From: Quadrisphaera sp. INWT6
GTDB taxonomy: Bacteria; Actinomycetota; Actinomycetes; Actinomycetales; Quadrisphaeraceae
DNA: 64,000 nt
Assembly (NCBI RefSeq): GCF_015390235.1
Contig: NZ_VUOH01000003.1
Span: 186,001-250,000 of the forward strand
Direction: 5' to 3'
The notes under the pieces are model-generated. The model saw only the letters and a list, made by a program, of their open reading frames with translations. It was not told where the DNA came from and made no database searches. Shown piece after piece: positions 55,785 through 63,623 of the stretch (positions within the stretch are counted from its first letter, which is position 1; every line of letters starts with the position of its first letter). Both the position numbers and the translations under genes were made by a program.

Positions 55785-56441
55785 TCAGCCCTCCGTCTTC
55801 TCCAGCGCCGCGTAGGCGTACTGGAGGGCGTCGGCCGCGGCGACGACGGTCATGCCGGCGCTCACCCACCGGGTGGCCCGGGGCGCCGCGGCGTACGACA
55901 CCACCGCCGCCGTCCCCACCCACTGCCCCAGGCAGAACGGGCAGGTGATGAGCTCGCCCACGGCGTGCCGCACCGCACCCGAGCGCGGCTGCTCGAGCAC
56001 CTCCCCCGGTCCTGCCGGCTCGGAGAACACCGTGAAGGGGGCGCGCAGCGGCGCGACGACGGCGTCCTTGGTCACCGTGCGGGTGAGGCGGTAGACCGCG
56101 ACCGACATCAGGGCCAGGTCGCCCGGGGTCGGCAGGGCCGCGTCGCGGCGGTGCCGCGCGAGCAGCCCGGCCGCGGCGACGGTGCTGATGGCGTACCCGC
56201 CCATGAGCAGGGCGTACCCGGTCAGCGGGCGCTCGTCGCGGTCCTCGGGGTCGGTGCCCTGCTCCTCGTACTCACGGCGGGTGCGCAGCCACCAGCGGGT
56301 GGCGGCGGCCAGGGGCCCGCGGTGGGAGTGCGCGGCCCTGCCGAGCCGCTCGTCGGTGTCCGGGGTGCCGCGGTCGTCGGAGGTGCCGTCAGAGGTGCCG
56401 TCGGTGCCAGCAGTGGCTGCGCTGGTGTCGCTGGGGTCCAT
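55785..56441 (-). CDS. DUF1360 family membrane protein
   Basis: This 218-residue protein has a Thr/Asp-rich cytoplasmic N-terminus (about 1-50), then helices around the conserved AVYRLTRTVTKDAVVAPLRA segment and the DUF1360 hallmark ELITCPFCLGQW, whose paired cysteines may be redox-active or bind metal. The function of the family is unknown. ATG 56441 is the start. It is divergent from the membrane protein gene at 56527. Confidence 0.88.
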   Translation of the reverse strand: MDPSDTSAATAGTDGTSDGTSDDRGTPDTDERLGRAAHSHRGPLAAATRWWLRTRREYEEQGTDPEDRDERPLTGYALLMGGYAISTVAAAGLLARHRRDAALPTPGDLALMSVAVYRLTRTVTKDAVVAPLRAPFTVFSEPAGPGEVLEQPRSGAVRHAVGELITCPFCLGQWVGTAAVVSYAAAPRATRWVSAGMTVVAAADALQYAYAALEKTEG

Positions 56442-56526
56442 GCACCGCCCGTACCCCGTCGCGCGGCAGATGATCGCGCGCGCCCGAGGCGTGCCCCGAC
56501 CGGCGGACCCGGGCTAGCGTCAACGG

Positions 56527-57129
56527 GTGCCTGAGGAACGCTCCACGCCCCGCGCGCTGCTGGACGGGGTCGTCCTCGGCCTGGTGCTGATGGCGGTCTT
56601 CACCACCGCCTGGAGCGCCAACACCCTCGGCACCTGGCCGGGCGAGGTCGGCACCGCGCTGACCGCGGTGGGTGTGGCCCTGAGCGCGTGGTTCGTGGTG
56701 ACGGCGGTGCGGCTCGCGCGCACCCGGGGCCGGGCCTCCACGGCGGTCACCGCCGAGGAGGAGCGCTGGCAGCGGCGCAGCGGGCGGGCGTTCGGCCTCG
56801 TGTTCGCCCTCGAGGGCGTCGTCATCGTCGCGGCGGTGAACGTCCTCGCAGCGGTGGGACGGCCCGACCTGGTGCTGCCGACCATCGCGCTCGTCGTCGG
56901 CCTGCACTTCTACCCGATGGCGCGGATCTTCCGGCGACGCATCGACACCTGGCTGGCCACGGCGCTGACCGCGGTCGGGCTCGCCGGCCTCGCCGCGCTG
57001 ATGCTCACGGACGCGAGCCGGGACACCGTCTGGGGCCTGGTCGCCTGCGGCGCAGCCCTCACCACCGCGGCGTACGGCGCGTACTTCACGCGGACGGCGG
57101 GCGACCTGCTGTCCCGGACGAGCGCATGA
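56527..57129 (+). CDS. Hypothetical six-helix membrane protein
   Basis: This 200-residue protein has six hydrophobic segments in pairs (LLDGVVLGLVLMAVFTTAW, LTAVGVALSAWFVVTAVRLA, FGLVFALEGVVIVAAVNVLA, then three more). LHFYPMARIFRRRIDTW is a notable loop. I do not recognise a characterised family. GTG 56527 starts 85 bp from the divergent DUF1360 gene. Confidence 0.75.
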   Translation: MPEERSTPRALLDGVVLGLVLMAVFTTAWSANTLGTWPGEVGTALTAVGVALSAWFVVTAVRLARTRGRASTAVTAEEERWQRRSGRAFGLVFALEGVVIVAAVNVLAAVGRPDLVLPTIALVVGLHFYPMARIFRRRIDTWLATALTAVGLAGLAALMLTDASRDTVWGLVACGAALTTAAYGAYFTRTAGDLLSRTSA

Positions 57130-57214
57130 GCGCCCGCCTCGCCGAGGACGCCGACCGGCCTGACGGCCCGGACCGGTCGGCCGAGGGCTGCTCCCGGGGG
57201 GGCAGCCCGGCTCC

Positions 57215-58114
57215 TCAGGGGCGCAGGGCGCGGGAGAACCGCTCGACCAGCACCTCCGCCGCGGCGCGGCCCGGTGCCGTGGGCAGCACCGGGTAGACGT
57301 GCAGCTGGCCCGCGGCCTCGACGAGCTCGACGTCGACGCCGGCGGCGCGCGCCTTCTGGGCCAGCAGGTGGGCGTCGGGGTTGAGCACGTCGCGGGTCCC
57401 GGTGAACACGGTGAGGGGCCCCAAGCCGGCCAGCTCCCCGAAGAGGGGGCTGACCACGGGGTCGGTCAGCGGCAGGCCCCCGGACCACGCCTCCGCCAGG
57501 ACGACGCCGCCGGGCGTCGCCAGCCACGGGTCGCTGGGCTGCACCTCGGGGATGCGGGGGTTGCTCCACGTCAGGTCGAGCGCCGGCGAGACGAGCACCG
57601 TCGCGGGCAGCCGCACGCCGTCGTCCCGCAGCGCCAGCGCGGCGGACAGCACGATCTGCCCACCGGCGGAGTCCCCGAGCACCCCCGTCCGCCCGTGGCG
57701 CTCGGCGCTCTCGCGCACCAGCTCGACGACGCGGTCGCGCACCGGGCGCGCCGTCCCCCAGGGCACCAGCGGGTAGATGGGGACGGTGACGACGACGCCC
57801 GCGCCCGCGGCCACGTCGGCGGCCATCGCCCACTGCTGCCGCTTGATCTCGTTGACCCAGCCACCGCCGTGCGCGTACACGACACCGCCCACGGGCGGGC
57901 CGGCCACCGGCGTGAGGGTGTACACGGGCCAGCCGCGGTCGCGGACGACGTCGACGCGGACGTCGCGGCGCAGGGTCCGCGGCGGCCCGTACGCGTCGGG
58001 CCGGACGGTGGCCTCGCGGATCCTGCGACGTGCGCCCTCGGCGGTCACGAAGGTGCGGTTGAACCGCAGCGCCCTCATCGCCGGGGGGATGAGCAGGCTC
58101 GCGAGGTCGTTCAC
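57215..58114 (-). CDS. Alpha/beta hydrolase of the GDXG (hormone-sensitive lipase-like) family
   Basis: This 299-residue esterase has the oxyanion-hole motif YAHGGGWVNE, the nucleophile elbow VLGDSAGGQIVLSAALAL, the acid in FTGTRDVLNPDA and the catalytic His in AGQLHVYP. This is the full triad of bacterial HSL-type lipolytic enzymes acting on short-chain esters. No signal peptide is present. GTG 58114 overlaps the stop of the upstream C40-like gene in a GTGA. Confidence 0.92.
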   Translation of the reverse strand: MNDLASLLIPPAMRALRFNRTFVTAEGARRRIREATVRPDAYGPPRTLRRDVRVDVVRDRGWPVYTLTPVAGPPVGGVVYAHGGGWVNEIKRQQWAMAADVAAGAGVVVTVPIYPLVPWGTARPVRDRVVELVRESAERHGRTGVLGDSAGGQIVLSAALALRDDGVRLPATVLVSPALDLTWSNPRIPEVQPSDPWLATPGGVVLAEAWSGGLPLTDPVVSPLFGELAGLGPLTVFTGTRDVLNPDAHLLAQKARAAGVDVELVEAAGQLHVYPVLPTAPGRAAAEVLVERFSRALRP

Positions 58115-58626
58115 GGCGTCGTCTCCAGGGCCTCGAGGAGCGGGGCGGGCCAGATCCTGTCGGGCGGGTGGGGCAGCCGCACGTCGGGGCGGCCCGCGAG
58201 CACCACCGAGGCGCAGTGGTTGGAGCAGATGAGCCGGTCGGGCCGCGACAGCGCCAGGCCCAGCCGCTGCAGCGGCGGGAGGTGGAGCAGGTGCCCGGCG
58301 ATGCGGGTGATCTCACCCCAGTCGTAGCCCTGCCCGAGGAGAGCGCGGCTGCGCGCCAGGCCCAGGTCGCGCTCGGCGCCGCTGCGCCAGGGGCGCACGA
58401 CGACGACGGGCTCAGCGGCCAGGTCGCGGACGCGCTCGCGCAGCCCCGAGCCGCCGCCGTCGGGCCCGTCACCGCCGTAGGCCTCGTGGCTGCGCCAGAC
58501 GCCCGGTCCGGTGCGCTCGACGAGCACCCCGCAGTGCGCGACCGTCGAGCGGCTGGCGCGCCGGATCACCCAGCCCTGCAGGCCCCGGCCGCCCGAGAAG
58601 AACAGGTCACCCGGCTCCGGCGTCAC
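58111..58626 (-). CDS. Permuted papain-fold (YiiX/NlpC-P60-like) hydrolase
   Basis: This 171-residue protein starts with MTPEPGDLFFSGGRGLQGWV, then STVAHCGVLVE (His) and later RLICSNHCASVV (Cys), in the order typical of YiiX/YebB-type permuted NlpC/P60 enzymes, which act on lipids or peptides. GYDWGEITRIAGHLLHLP is also characteristic. The GTG start at 58626 overlaps the DUF2382 gene by 20 bp, and the stop is coupled to the esterase gene. Confidence 0.75.
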   Translation of the reverse strand: MTPEPGDLFFSGGRGLQGWVIRRASRSTVAHCGVLVERTGPGVWRSHEAYGGDGPDGGGSGLRERVRDLAAEPVVVVRPWRSGAERDLGLARSRALLGQGYDWGEITRIAGHLLHLPPLQRLGLALSRPDRLICSNHCASVVLAGRPDVRLPHPPDRIWPAPLLEALETTP

Positions 58627-59056
58627 CCGCGCCAGTCTGGACGACGCCGCCCTCGAGCACCTCGCGAGAGCGGCTGGTGGACACCCGGGTGTCGCCGGCG
58701 ACCTCGCGGACGCCCACGCGCACCCGCTCGTAGGGGACGACCTCCAGGGAGACCACGGGACGCTCCTGCGAGAGCACGAGCTCCAGCGGGGGCTGCTCCC
58801 CCGCTGGAGCCGGGCCGCCGTCGTCGGGCTCGTCGCTCCCGAGGGGCTGGCGATCGACGCGCAGGACCTCCCGCCGGACGGTCACGGTGACGGAGACCTC
58901 CTCGGTCACCACCTCGCGGCGCAGGCGCACCCGCTCCCGGGGTGCGCGCCGGGTGCCGAGCTCGACGCGCTCGGCGGACAGCACGACCTCAGTCACGGGC
59001 GAGGGGACGCCGGTGGCCCGGCCCCCCACGGGGTCCGGGCCACCGGCGCTGGTCAC
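58607..59056 (-). CDS. DUF2382 (YsnF/AvaK) domain protein
   Basis: This 149-residue highly charged protein is made of DUF2382-type repeats: VVLSAERVELGTRRAPRERV, RLRREVVTEEVSVTVTVRRE and VLSQERPVVSLEVVPYERVR. The family is stress-related but biochemically uncharacterised. It lies 7 bp after the PRC-barrel/DUF2382 gene, probably in the same operon. The start at GTG 59056 is moderately sure. Confidence 0.8.
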   Translation of the reverse strand: MTSAGGPDPVGGRATGVPSPVTEVVLSAERVELGTRRAPRERVRLRREVVTEEVSVTVTVRREVLRVDRQPLGSDEPDDGGPAPAGEQPPLELVLSQERPVVSLEVVPYERVRVGVREVAGDTRVSTSRSREVLEGGVVQTGAGDAGAG

Positions 59057-59063
59057 GGTCGGG

Positions 59064-60110
59064 TCAGATCCGGCCGTCGCGGGCGGTGCCGCGACCGGTG
59101 CCCTGGTCGGCGCGCTCGGCGTCGGCGTCCAGGTCGAGGTCGGCGTGGCGGCCCGAGGCGCGGGTGCCGGCGTCGTCCAGCTCGATCTCCTCCTTGCTCA
59201 CGTCGGCGGAGACGGTCTGGGTGTCGCGCTCGGTCTGGGTGCCGAGGCGCACGCGCTCGACGGGCTCGACGGTCTTGGAGACGACCGGGACCTCCTCGTG
59301 CAGGACGATCTCGTGCTCCTCCTCGGACAGCTGCGCCCCGGAGGTGGCGGCGCCGCGGTTGGCCTCGGTGATCGGCTCGCGCTCGATCGTCACCTCCTCG
59401 TGGGAGGTGCCGACCTGGGCGGTCTGGGTCTCGGTGACGACGTGCTTGCGCAGGCGGGCGCGGCCCGCCTCGCGGCGCTCGGTGCCGACGTGGAGGCGCT
59501 CCTCGGAGCGGGTCATCGCGTCGTCGGTGGTGGGGCCGGAGGTGTCGTGGCCCTGCACGCCGGCCTCGCCGGAGCGGTCGCGGCGGGAGTCGGTGCCGAG
59601 CCCGGCGCCCGTGCCGGTTCCGGTGCCGCCGGGGACGGTGGCCTCACCGCGGGCGGCGCCCAGCTCGTCGAGGCCCTCGTAGTCACCGCGGTGCGTGCCG
59701 GTGCCGCCGACGAAGCCGTCGCCGCGCCCGGTGCTGTCGGCCGTGGTCTCGGTGCGGCTGTCCGTGCCCCTGCCCGCAGCGCCGGCGGAGCCGATGCCGT
59801 AGTGCTCGAAGAGGCGGTCCTCCTCCTCGCGGCTGATCTGGCCGTCGGCCTCGGTGCGGGGCGCGTCCTTGACCTGGTCCTTGGTGTAGGGCACCCGGAT
59901 CTCGTCGCCGGAGGTCGTGGCCTGCGCGAGCGGCACGAAGGTCTCCGCGGTGCCGAACAGCCCGGTCTTGACGGTGACCCACTCGGGCTGGCCCGAGTCG
60001 TCACCGAGGTAGATGTCGCCGACGCGGCCGATCTTGTCGCCGTCGGAGGAGTAGACGGTGGCGCTGCGCAGGGCGTCGATGGTGTCGTTCGAGGGGGTGT
60101 CGAGGGCCAC
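59064..60110 (-). CDS. PRC-barrel and DUF2382 stress protein
   Basis: This 348-residue protein has an N-terminal PRC-barrel (about 10-85: ATVYSSDGDKIGRVGDIYLG, WVTVKTGLFGTAETFVPLAQ), a Gly/Thr-rich linker (about 105-205), and a DUF2382 domain (about 205-320: ERLHVGTERREAGRARLRKH, VTIEREPITEANRG, VVSKTVEPVERVRLGTQTER). The architecture is common in actinobacteria that tolerate desiccation and radiation; the mechanism is unknown. Start GTG or ATG near 60110 opens directly on the PRC-barrel. It heads a chain with the second DUF2382, C40-like and esterase genes. Confidence 0.9.
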   Translation of the reverse strand: MALDTPSNDTIDALRSATVYSSDGDKIGRVGDIYLGDDSGQPEWVTVKTGLFGTAETFVPLAQATTSGDEIRVPYTKDQVKDAPRTEADGQISREEEDRLFEHYGIGSAGAAGRGTDSRTETTADSTGRGDGFVGGTGTHRGDYEGLDELGAARGEATVPGGTGTGTGAGLGTDSRRDRSGEAGVQGHDTSGPTTDDAMTRSEERLHVGTERREAGRARLRKHVVTETQTAQVGTSHEEVTIEREPITEANRGAATSGAQLSEEEHEIVLHEEVPVVSKTVEPVERVRLGTQTERDTQTVSADVSKEEIELDDAGTRASGRHADLDLDADAERADQGTGRGTARDGRI

Positions 60111-60291
60111 GGGGGACTCCTTCGCGTGGGGGCCTGTCAGAGGACCTGTGAACGCCGGTGCTCTCCACCGTTCGACGGATGGGCACTACCCCCCGTCACC
60201 GCATCCATGCGCGCCGGACTTACAGCGTTCTGCTCTGCGGGGGAAAGTCATGGGCAGCGCGAGGGAGCTGCCCGACGTCGCTGCCCTGCGC

Positions 60292-60311
60292 GCAACGTTG
60301 CACCGAGTGCA
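60292..60311. promoter_or_regulatory. Overlapping palindromes before the TetR-MMPL pair
   Basis: GCAACGTTGC (60292-60301) overlaps TGCAC-cga-GTGCA (60299-60311), and CATACT at 60310 resembles a -10 box 6 bp before a GTG at 60322. This fits an autoregulated, possibly leaderless promoter for the TetR gene. Confidence 0.4.
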
Positions 60312-60321
60312 TACTCGTCGG

Positions 60322-60987
60322 GTGCTCCAGCAGAAGCTCGACCGCCGCGCGGCGCTCAAGGCGCGCCACCGCGCGGCCATCGTCGGCGCCGCGCGCGAGC
60401 TGATCGACGAGCACGGCGTCCACGCCCTGTCCGCGGACCAGCTCGCGGGGCGCGCCGACGTCGCCCGCCGCACGCTGTTCAACCACTTCTCCTCCCTCGA
60501 CGAGATCGTGGTGGCCTGCCTGGAGGCCGAGCTGCAGGCGGCCCTCGCCTCGGTGGAGGACGCCGCCGGCGCCACCGAGGCACCCACCCCCGGGGCCCCG
60601 CTGGACGACCTCGAGGCCCTGCTCCACGCCCCCGACCTGGCGAGCGCCGTCGTGCGCATCTCGCGCCTCGTGGACGGTCCCGGAGACACCACCCGCGCCG
60701 AGCGCGTGCAGCAGGAGGCGGTGCGGCACGTCTCGGAGCCGCTGGTGGCGCGCCTGCTGGCCCGCCACCCGGGGCTGGCGCCGCTCGACGCGGCGCTCGT
60801 CACCACCACCGTCATGAACGGCATGGCCGTCCTGGCCGCCGCCTGGCTGGAGGAGACCGGCGGCGTGCTCGACGACGCCGCCCGCCGCCGCTGGGACGAG
60901 CTGCTCGACCACCTCTTCAGCACCCTGCGCCGCGGCTTCCCGGCCCCGCAGACCTCCTCGACACGGACCCCGACGGAAGGCGCCTGA
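60322..60987 (+). CDS. TetR-family regulator of the MMPL transporter
   Basis: The protein has an N-terminal HTH (AAIVGAARELIDEHGVHALS followed by ADQLAGRADVARRTLFNHFS) and a helical ligand domain, with 221 residues from GTG 60322. The in-frame ATG at 60250 would add 24 residues. I prefer 60322 because codons between the two are atypical and the promoter/operator-like palindromes lie there. The stop is 1 bp from the MMPL start, so they form an operon in which the regulator probably represses the exporter. Confidence 0.85.
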   Translation: MLQQKLDRRAALKARHRAAIVGAARELIDEHGVHALSADQLAGRADVARRTLFNHFSSLDEIVVACLEAELQAALASVEDAAGATEAPTPGAPLDDLEALLHAPDLASAVVRISRLVDGPGDTTRAERVQQEAVRHVSEPLVARLLARHPGLAPLDAALVTTTVMNGMAVLAAAWLEETGGVLDDAARRRWDELLDHLFSTLRRGFPAPQTSSTRTPTEGA

Positions 60988-60988
60988 G

Positions 60989-63535
60989 ATGGCCCGACTC
61001 CTCCACCGCCTGGGGCTCGCCACCTCCGGCCGGCCCCGCACCACCATCAGCGCCTGGCTCGTGCTGCTCGCCCTCGGCGTGGTGGGCTTCCTCACCCTCG
61101 GCGGCACGCTGTCGTCAGCGGTGTCCATCCCCGGGACGCCCACGGCCCGCGTGGCCGACCAGCTCACCACCGAGTTCCCCGACGCCAGCGGCGGCTCCGG
61201 CACCGTGGTCTTCCACGCCGAGGACGGCGCGGCGCTGACCGCCGACCAGCAGAGCGCCATCAGCGCGCTGCTCGTGCAGGTCGCGACCGAGCCGGGCGTC
61301 ACCGGCACCGTCGACCCGTTCGCCACCGAGGCGCAGCGCACGGAGCAGGCCGACCAGCTGACCGCGGGCCAGCAGCAGATCGAGCAGGGCCGGACCCAGC
61401 TCGAGGCCGGTCAGCAGCAGCTCACCGCCGCCCGCGAGCAGATCACCTCCCTGCCGGCGTCCGCGCAGCGCTCCGCCCAGGTGCAGGCCCAGCTCGCCGC
61501 GCTGGACCAGCAGCAGAGCCAGCTCGACGCGAACAGCGCCCAGCTCGAGGCGCAGGCGACCCAGGCCGACCTCGGCTCCCAGCTGCTCGACGCCTCGCAG
61601 GAGGTGCGCCAGGTCTCCACCGACGGCAGCACCGCCCTCGGCGTCGTGCGGTTCGCCGACCCGGTCCAGGAGGTGACCCCCGAGGTCAAGGAGGGCGTCG
61701 TCGACGCGCTCGAGGGCACCTCGATCCCCGGCGTCGAGGTCGAGCTGTCCAACGAGCTCGTGCAGACGACGCCGGAGGTCTTCGGCCCCGGGGAGGCGCT
61801 CGGCCTGCTGGTCGCGGCGGTCGCCCTCGTGGTCGTGCTGCGCACGCTGCTCGGCGCCGTCGTGCCGCTGGTCTCCGCCGTCGTCGGCGTGGGCGTCGGC
61901 GTCACCGCCGCCCTGTCGCTGTCGGGCCTGGTCGACATGCTGTCGATCACCCCGGTGCTCGGCGTGATGCTCGGCCTCGCCGTCGGCATCGACTACTCGC
62001 TCTTCATCATCAACAGGCACCGGCGGCAGCTGCGCGACGGCGCCGGGGTGCGCGACTCGATCGCCCTGGCCACGGGCACCTCCGGCAACGCCGTCGTCTT
62101 CGCCGGGCTCACGGTGGTCATCGCCCTGGCGGCGCTCAACGTGACCGGGATCGGCTTCCTGGGGCTGATGGGCTCCATCGGCGCCCTGTGCGTGCTGGTC
62201 GCCGTGGCCATGGCCGTGACCTTCACCCCGGCCGTCCTGTCGCTGCTGGGCCTGCGGGTGCTGAGCCGGCGCGAGCGGCACCACCGCGAGCGCCTGGTCG
62301 GCCCGGGCGCCCTGCCGCCGCACCGCGCCGAGACCCCTCCCACGCCCATGAGCACGGCGCGGGCCGTGGTCACCGTCGTCGTCGGCCTGGCGGCGCTGGC
62401 CGTGGTCGCGATCCCGGCCCTGGACATGCGCCTGGGCCTGCCCGACGGGTCCGCCGAGTCGCGCGAGAGCACGCAGTACAAGGCCTTCGAGCTCACGGCG
62501 GAGTACTTCGGGGAGGGCACCAACGGCCCGCTCCTGGTGGTGGCCGAGCTCGACCAGCCGGTGGCCGAGGCCGACCGGCTGGCCGAGCAGGTGCAGGTGG
62601 TCGACGCCGTGACCGCGCTGCCCGACGTCGTCGCGGTCGCCCCGATCGGCTTCTCCACCGACGGGCGCCTCGCCGCCTTCCAGGTGGTGCCCCGCGGCGG
62701 CCCGACGAGCGTGTCCACCGAGCAGCTGGTGCGCGACCTGCGCGACCTGTCGCCGCTGTCGACCCAGCAGGGCGAGGCGACGATCGGCGTGGCCGGCAGC
62801 GCCAGCGGCAACATCGACGTCTCCGAGAAGCTCGGCGCCGCCCTCCCGGGCTACCTGGCGCTCGTGGTCGGGCTGTCGCTGCTGATCCTCATCATGGTGT
62901 TCCGCTCGATCCTCGTGCCGCTCACCGCGACCCTCGGCTTCGTGCTGTCGCTGTTCGCGACGTTCGGCGCGCTGACCGCGGTCTACCAGTGGGGCTGGCT
63001 CTCGACCGTCTTCGGCGTGAGCACGCCGGGGCCGGTGCTGAGCTTCCTGCCGACGATCGTCATCGGCATCCTGTTCGGCCTGGCCATGGACTACCAGCTG
63101 TTCCTGGTCTCGGGGATGCGCGAGGCGCACGCCCACGGCGTCCCGGCCCGCCAGGCCGTGGTGGTCGGCGTCGGGGCCGGACGCCGGGTGGTCATCGCCG
63201 CCGCGGTGATCATGGTGTCGGTGTTCGCGGGCTTCATCGGCTCCGACTCGACGCTGATCCGCTCGTTCGGCTTCGGCCTGGCGTTCGGCGTCCTCGCCGA
63301 CGCGTTCGTCGTCCGGCTGCTGGTGATCCCCGCGGTGATGCACCTGCTGGGCCGCTCGGCGTGGTGGCTGCCGCGCTGGCTCGACAGGATCCTCCCCGAC
63401 GTCGACGTCGAGGGCGCCTCCCTCGAGCGCGAGCTGGCCCGCGGCCGGGGTGAGCACGGCCCCGGCGAGCACGGCCCCGGCGACGGCGACCCGACGGGCG
63501 ACACCGACCGCGACCCGGTGCCCGCCTCGCGCTGA
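60989..63535 (+). CDS. MMPL/RND-family membrane transporter
   Basis: This 848-residue exporter of lipids or drugs has two halves, each with a helix, an extracytoplasmic domain and a helix bundle. Motifs include LGLAVGIDYSLFIINRHRRQ in the first half and GLAMDYQLFLVSGMREAHAH in the second, both carrying the proton-relay Asp-Tyr pair. The first extracytoplasmic loop (about 125-195) is an unusual Gln-rich helical stretch (QLTAGQQQIEQGRTQLEAGQ) predicted to be a coiled coil. The tail is Gly/Asp/Pro-rich. It is coupled to the TetR gene. Confidence 0.93.
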   Translation: MARLLHRLGLATSGRPRTTISAWLVLLALGVVGFLTLGGTLSSAVSIPGTPTARVADQLTTEFPDASGGSGTVVFHAEDGAALTADQQSAISALLVQVATEPGVTGTVDPFATEAQRTEQADQLTAGQQQIEQGRTQLEAGQQQLTAAREQITSLPASAQRSAQVQAQLAALDQQQSQLDANSAQLEAQATQADLGSQLLDASQEVRQVSTDGSTALGVVRFADPVQEVTPEVKEGVVDALEGTSIPGVEVELSNELVQTTPEVFGPGEALGLLVAAVALVVVLRTLLGAVVPLVSAVVGVGVGVTAALSLSGLVDMLSITPVLGVMLGLAVGIDYSLFIINRHRRQLRDGAGVRDSIALATGTSGNAVVFAGLTVVIALAALNVTGIGFLGLMGSIGALCVLVAVAMAVTFTPAVLSLLGLRVLSRRERHHRERLVGPGALPPHRAETPPTPMSTARAVVTVVVGLAALAVVAIPALDMRLGLPDGSAESRESTQYKAFELTAEYFGEGTNGPLLVVAELDQPVAEADRLAEQVQVVDAVTALPDVVAVAPIGFSTDGRLAAFQVVPRGGPTSVSTEQLVRDLRDLSPLSTQQGEATIGVAGSASGNIDVSEKLGAALPGYLALVVGLSLLILIMVFRSILVPLTATLGFVLSLFATFGALTAVYQWGWLSTVFGVSTPGPVLSFLPTIVIGILFGLAMDYQLFLVSGMREAHAHGVPARQAVVVGVGAGRRVVIAAAVIMVSVFAGFIGSDSTLIRSFGFGLAFGVLADAFVVRLLVIPAVMHLLGRSAWWLPRWLDRILPDVDVEGASLERELARGRGEHGPGEHGPGDGDPTGDTDRDPVPASR

Positions 63536-63540
63536 CCTCC

Positions 63541-63614
63541 GGGACCGCAACCGAGCGCCTGGCTGCGGTTCCCGGGCCCTCCGGAACCGCAACCGAGCGC
63601 CTCGTTGCGGTTCC
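63541..63614. terminator. Two tandem related hairpins between convergent genes
   Basis: Hairpin one spans 63541-63573 (imperfect). Hairpin two has perfect 11-bp arms 63583-63593 and 63604-63614. Both contain the same 17-mer ACCGCAACCGAGCGCCT, 42 bp apart, so one probably arose by duplication. They lie between the MMPL and beta-galactosidase stops. Confidence 0.75.
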
Positions 63615-63623
63615 AGAGGGGGG

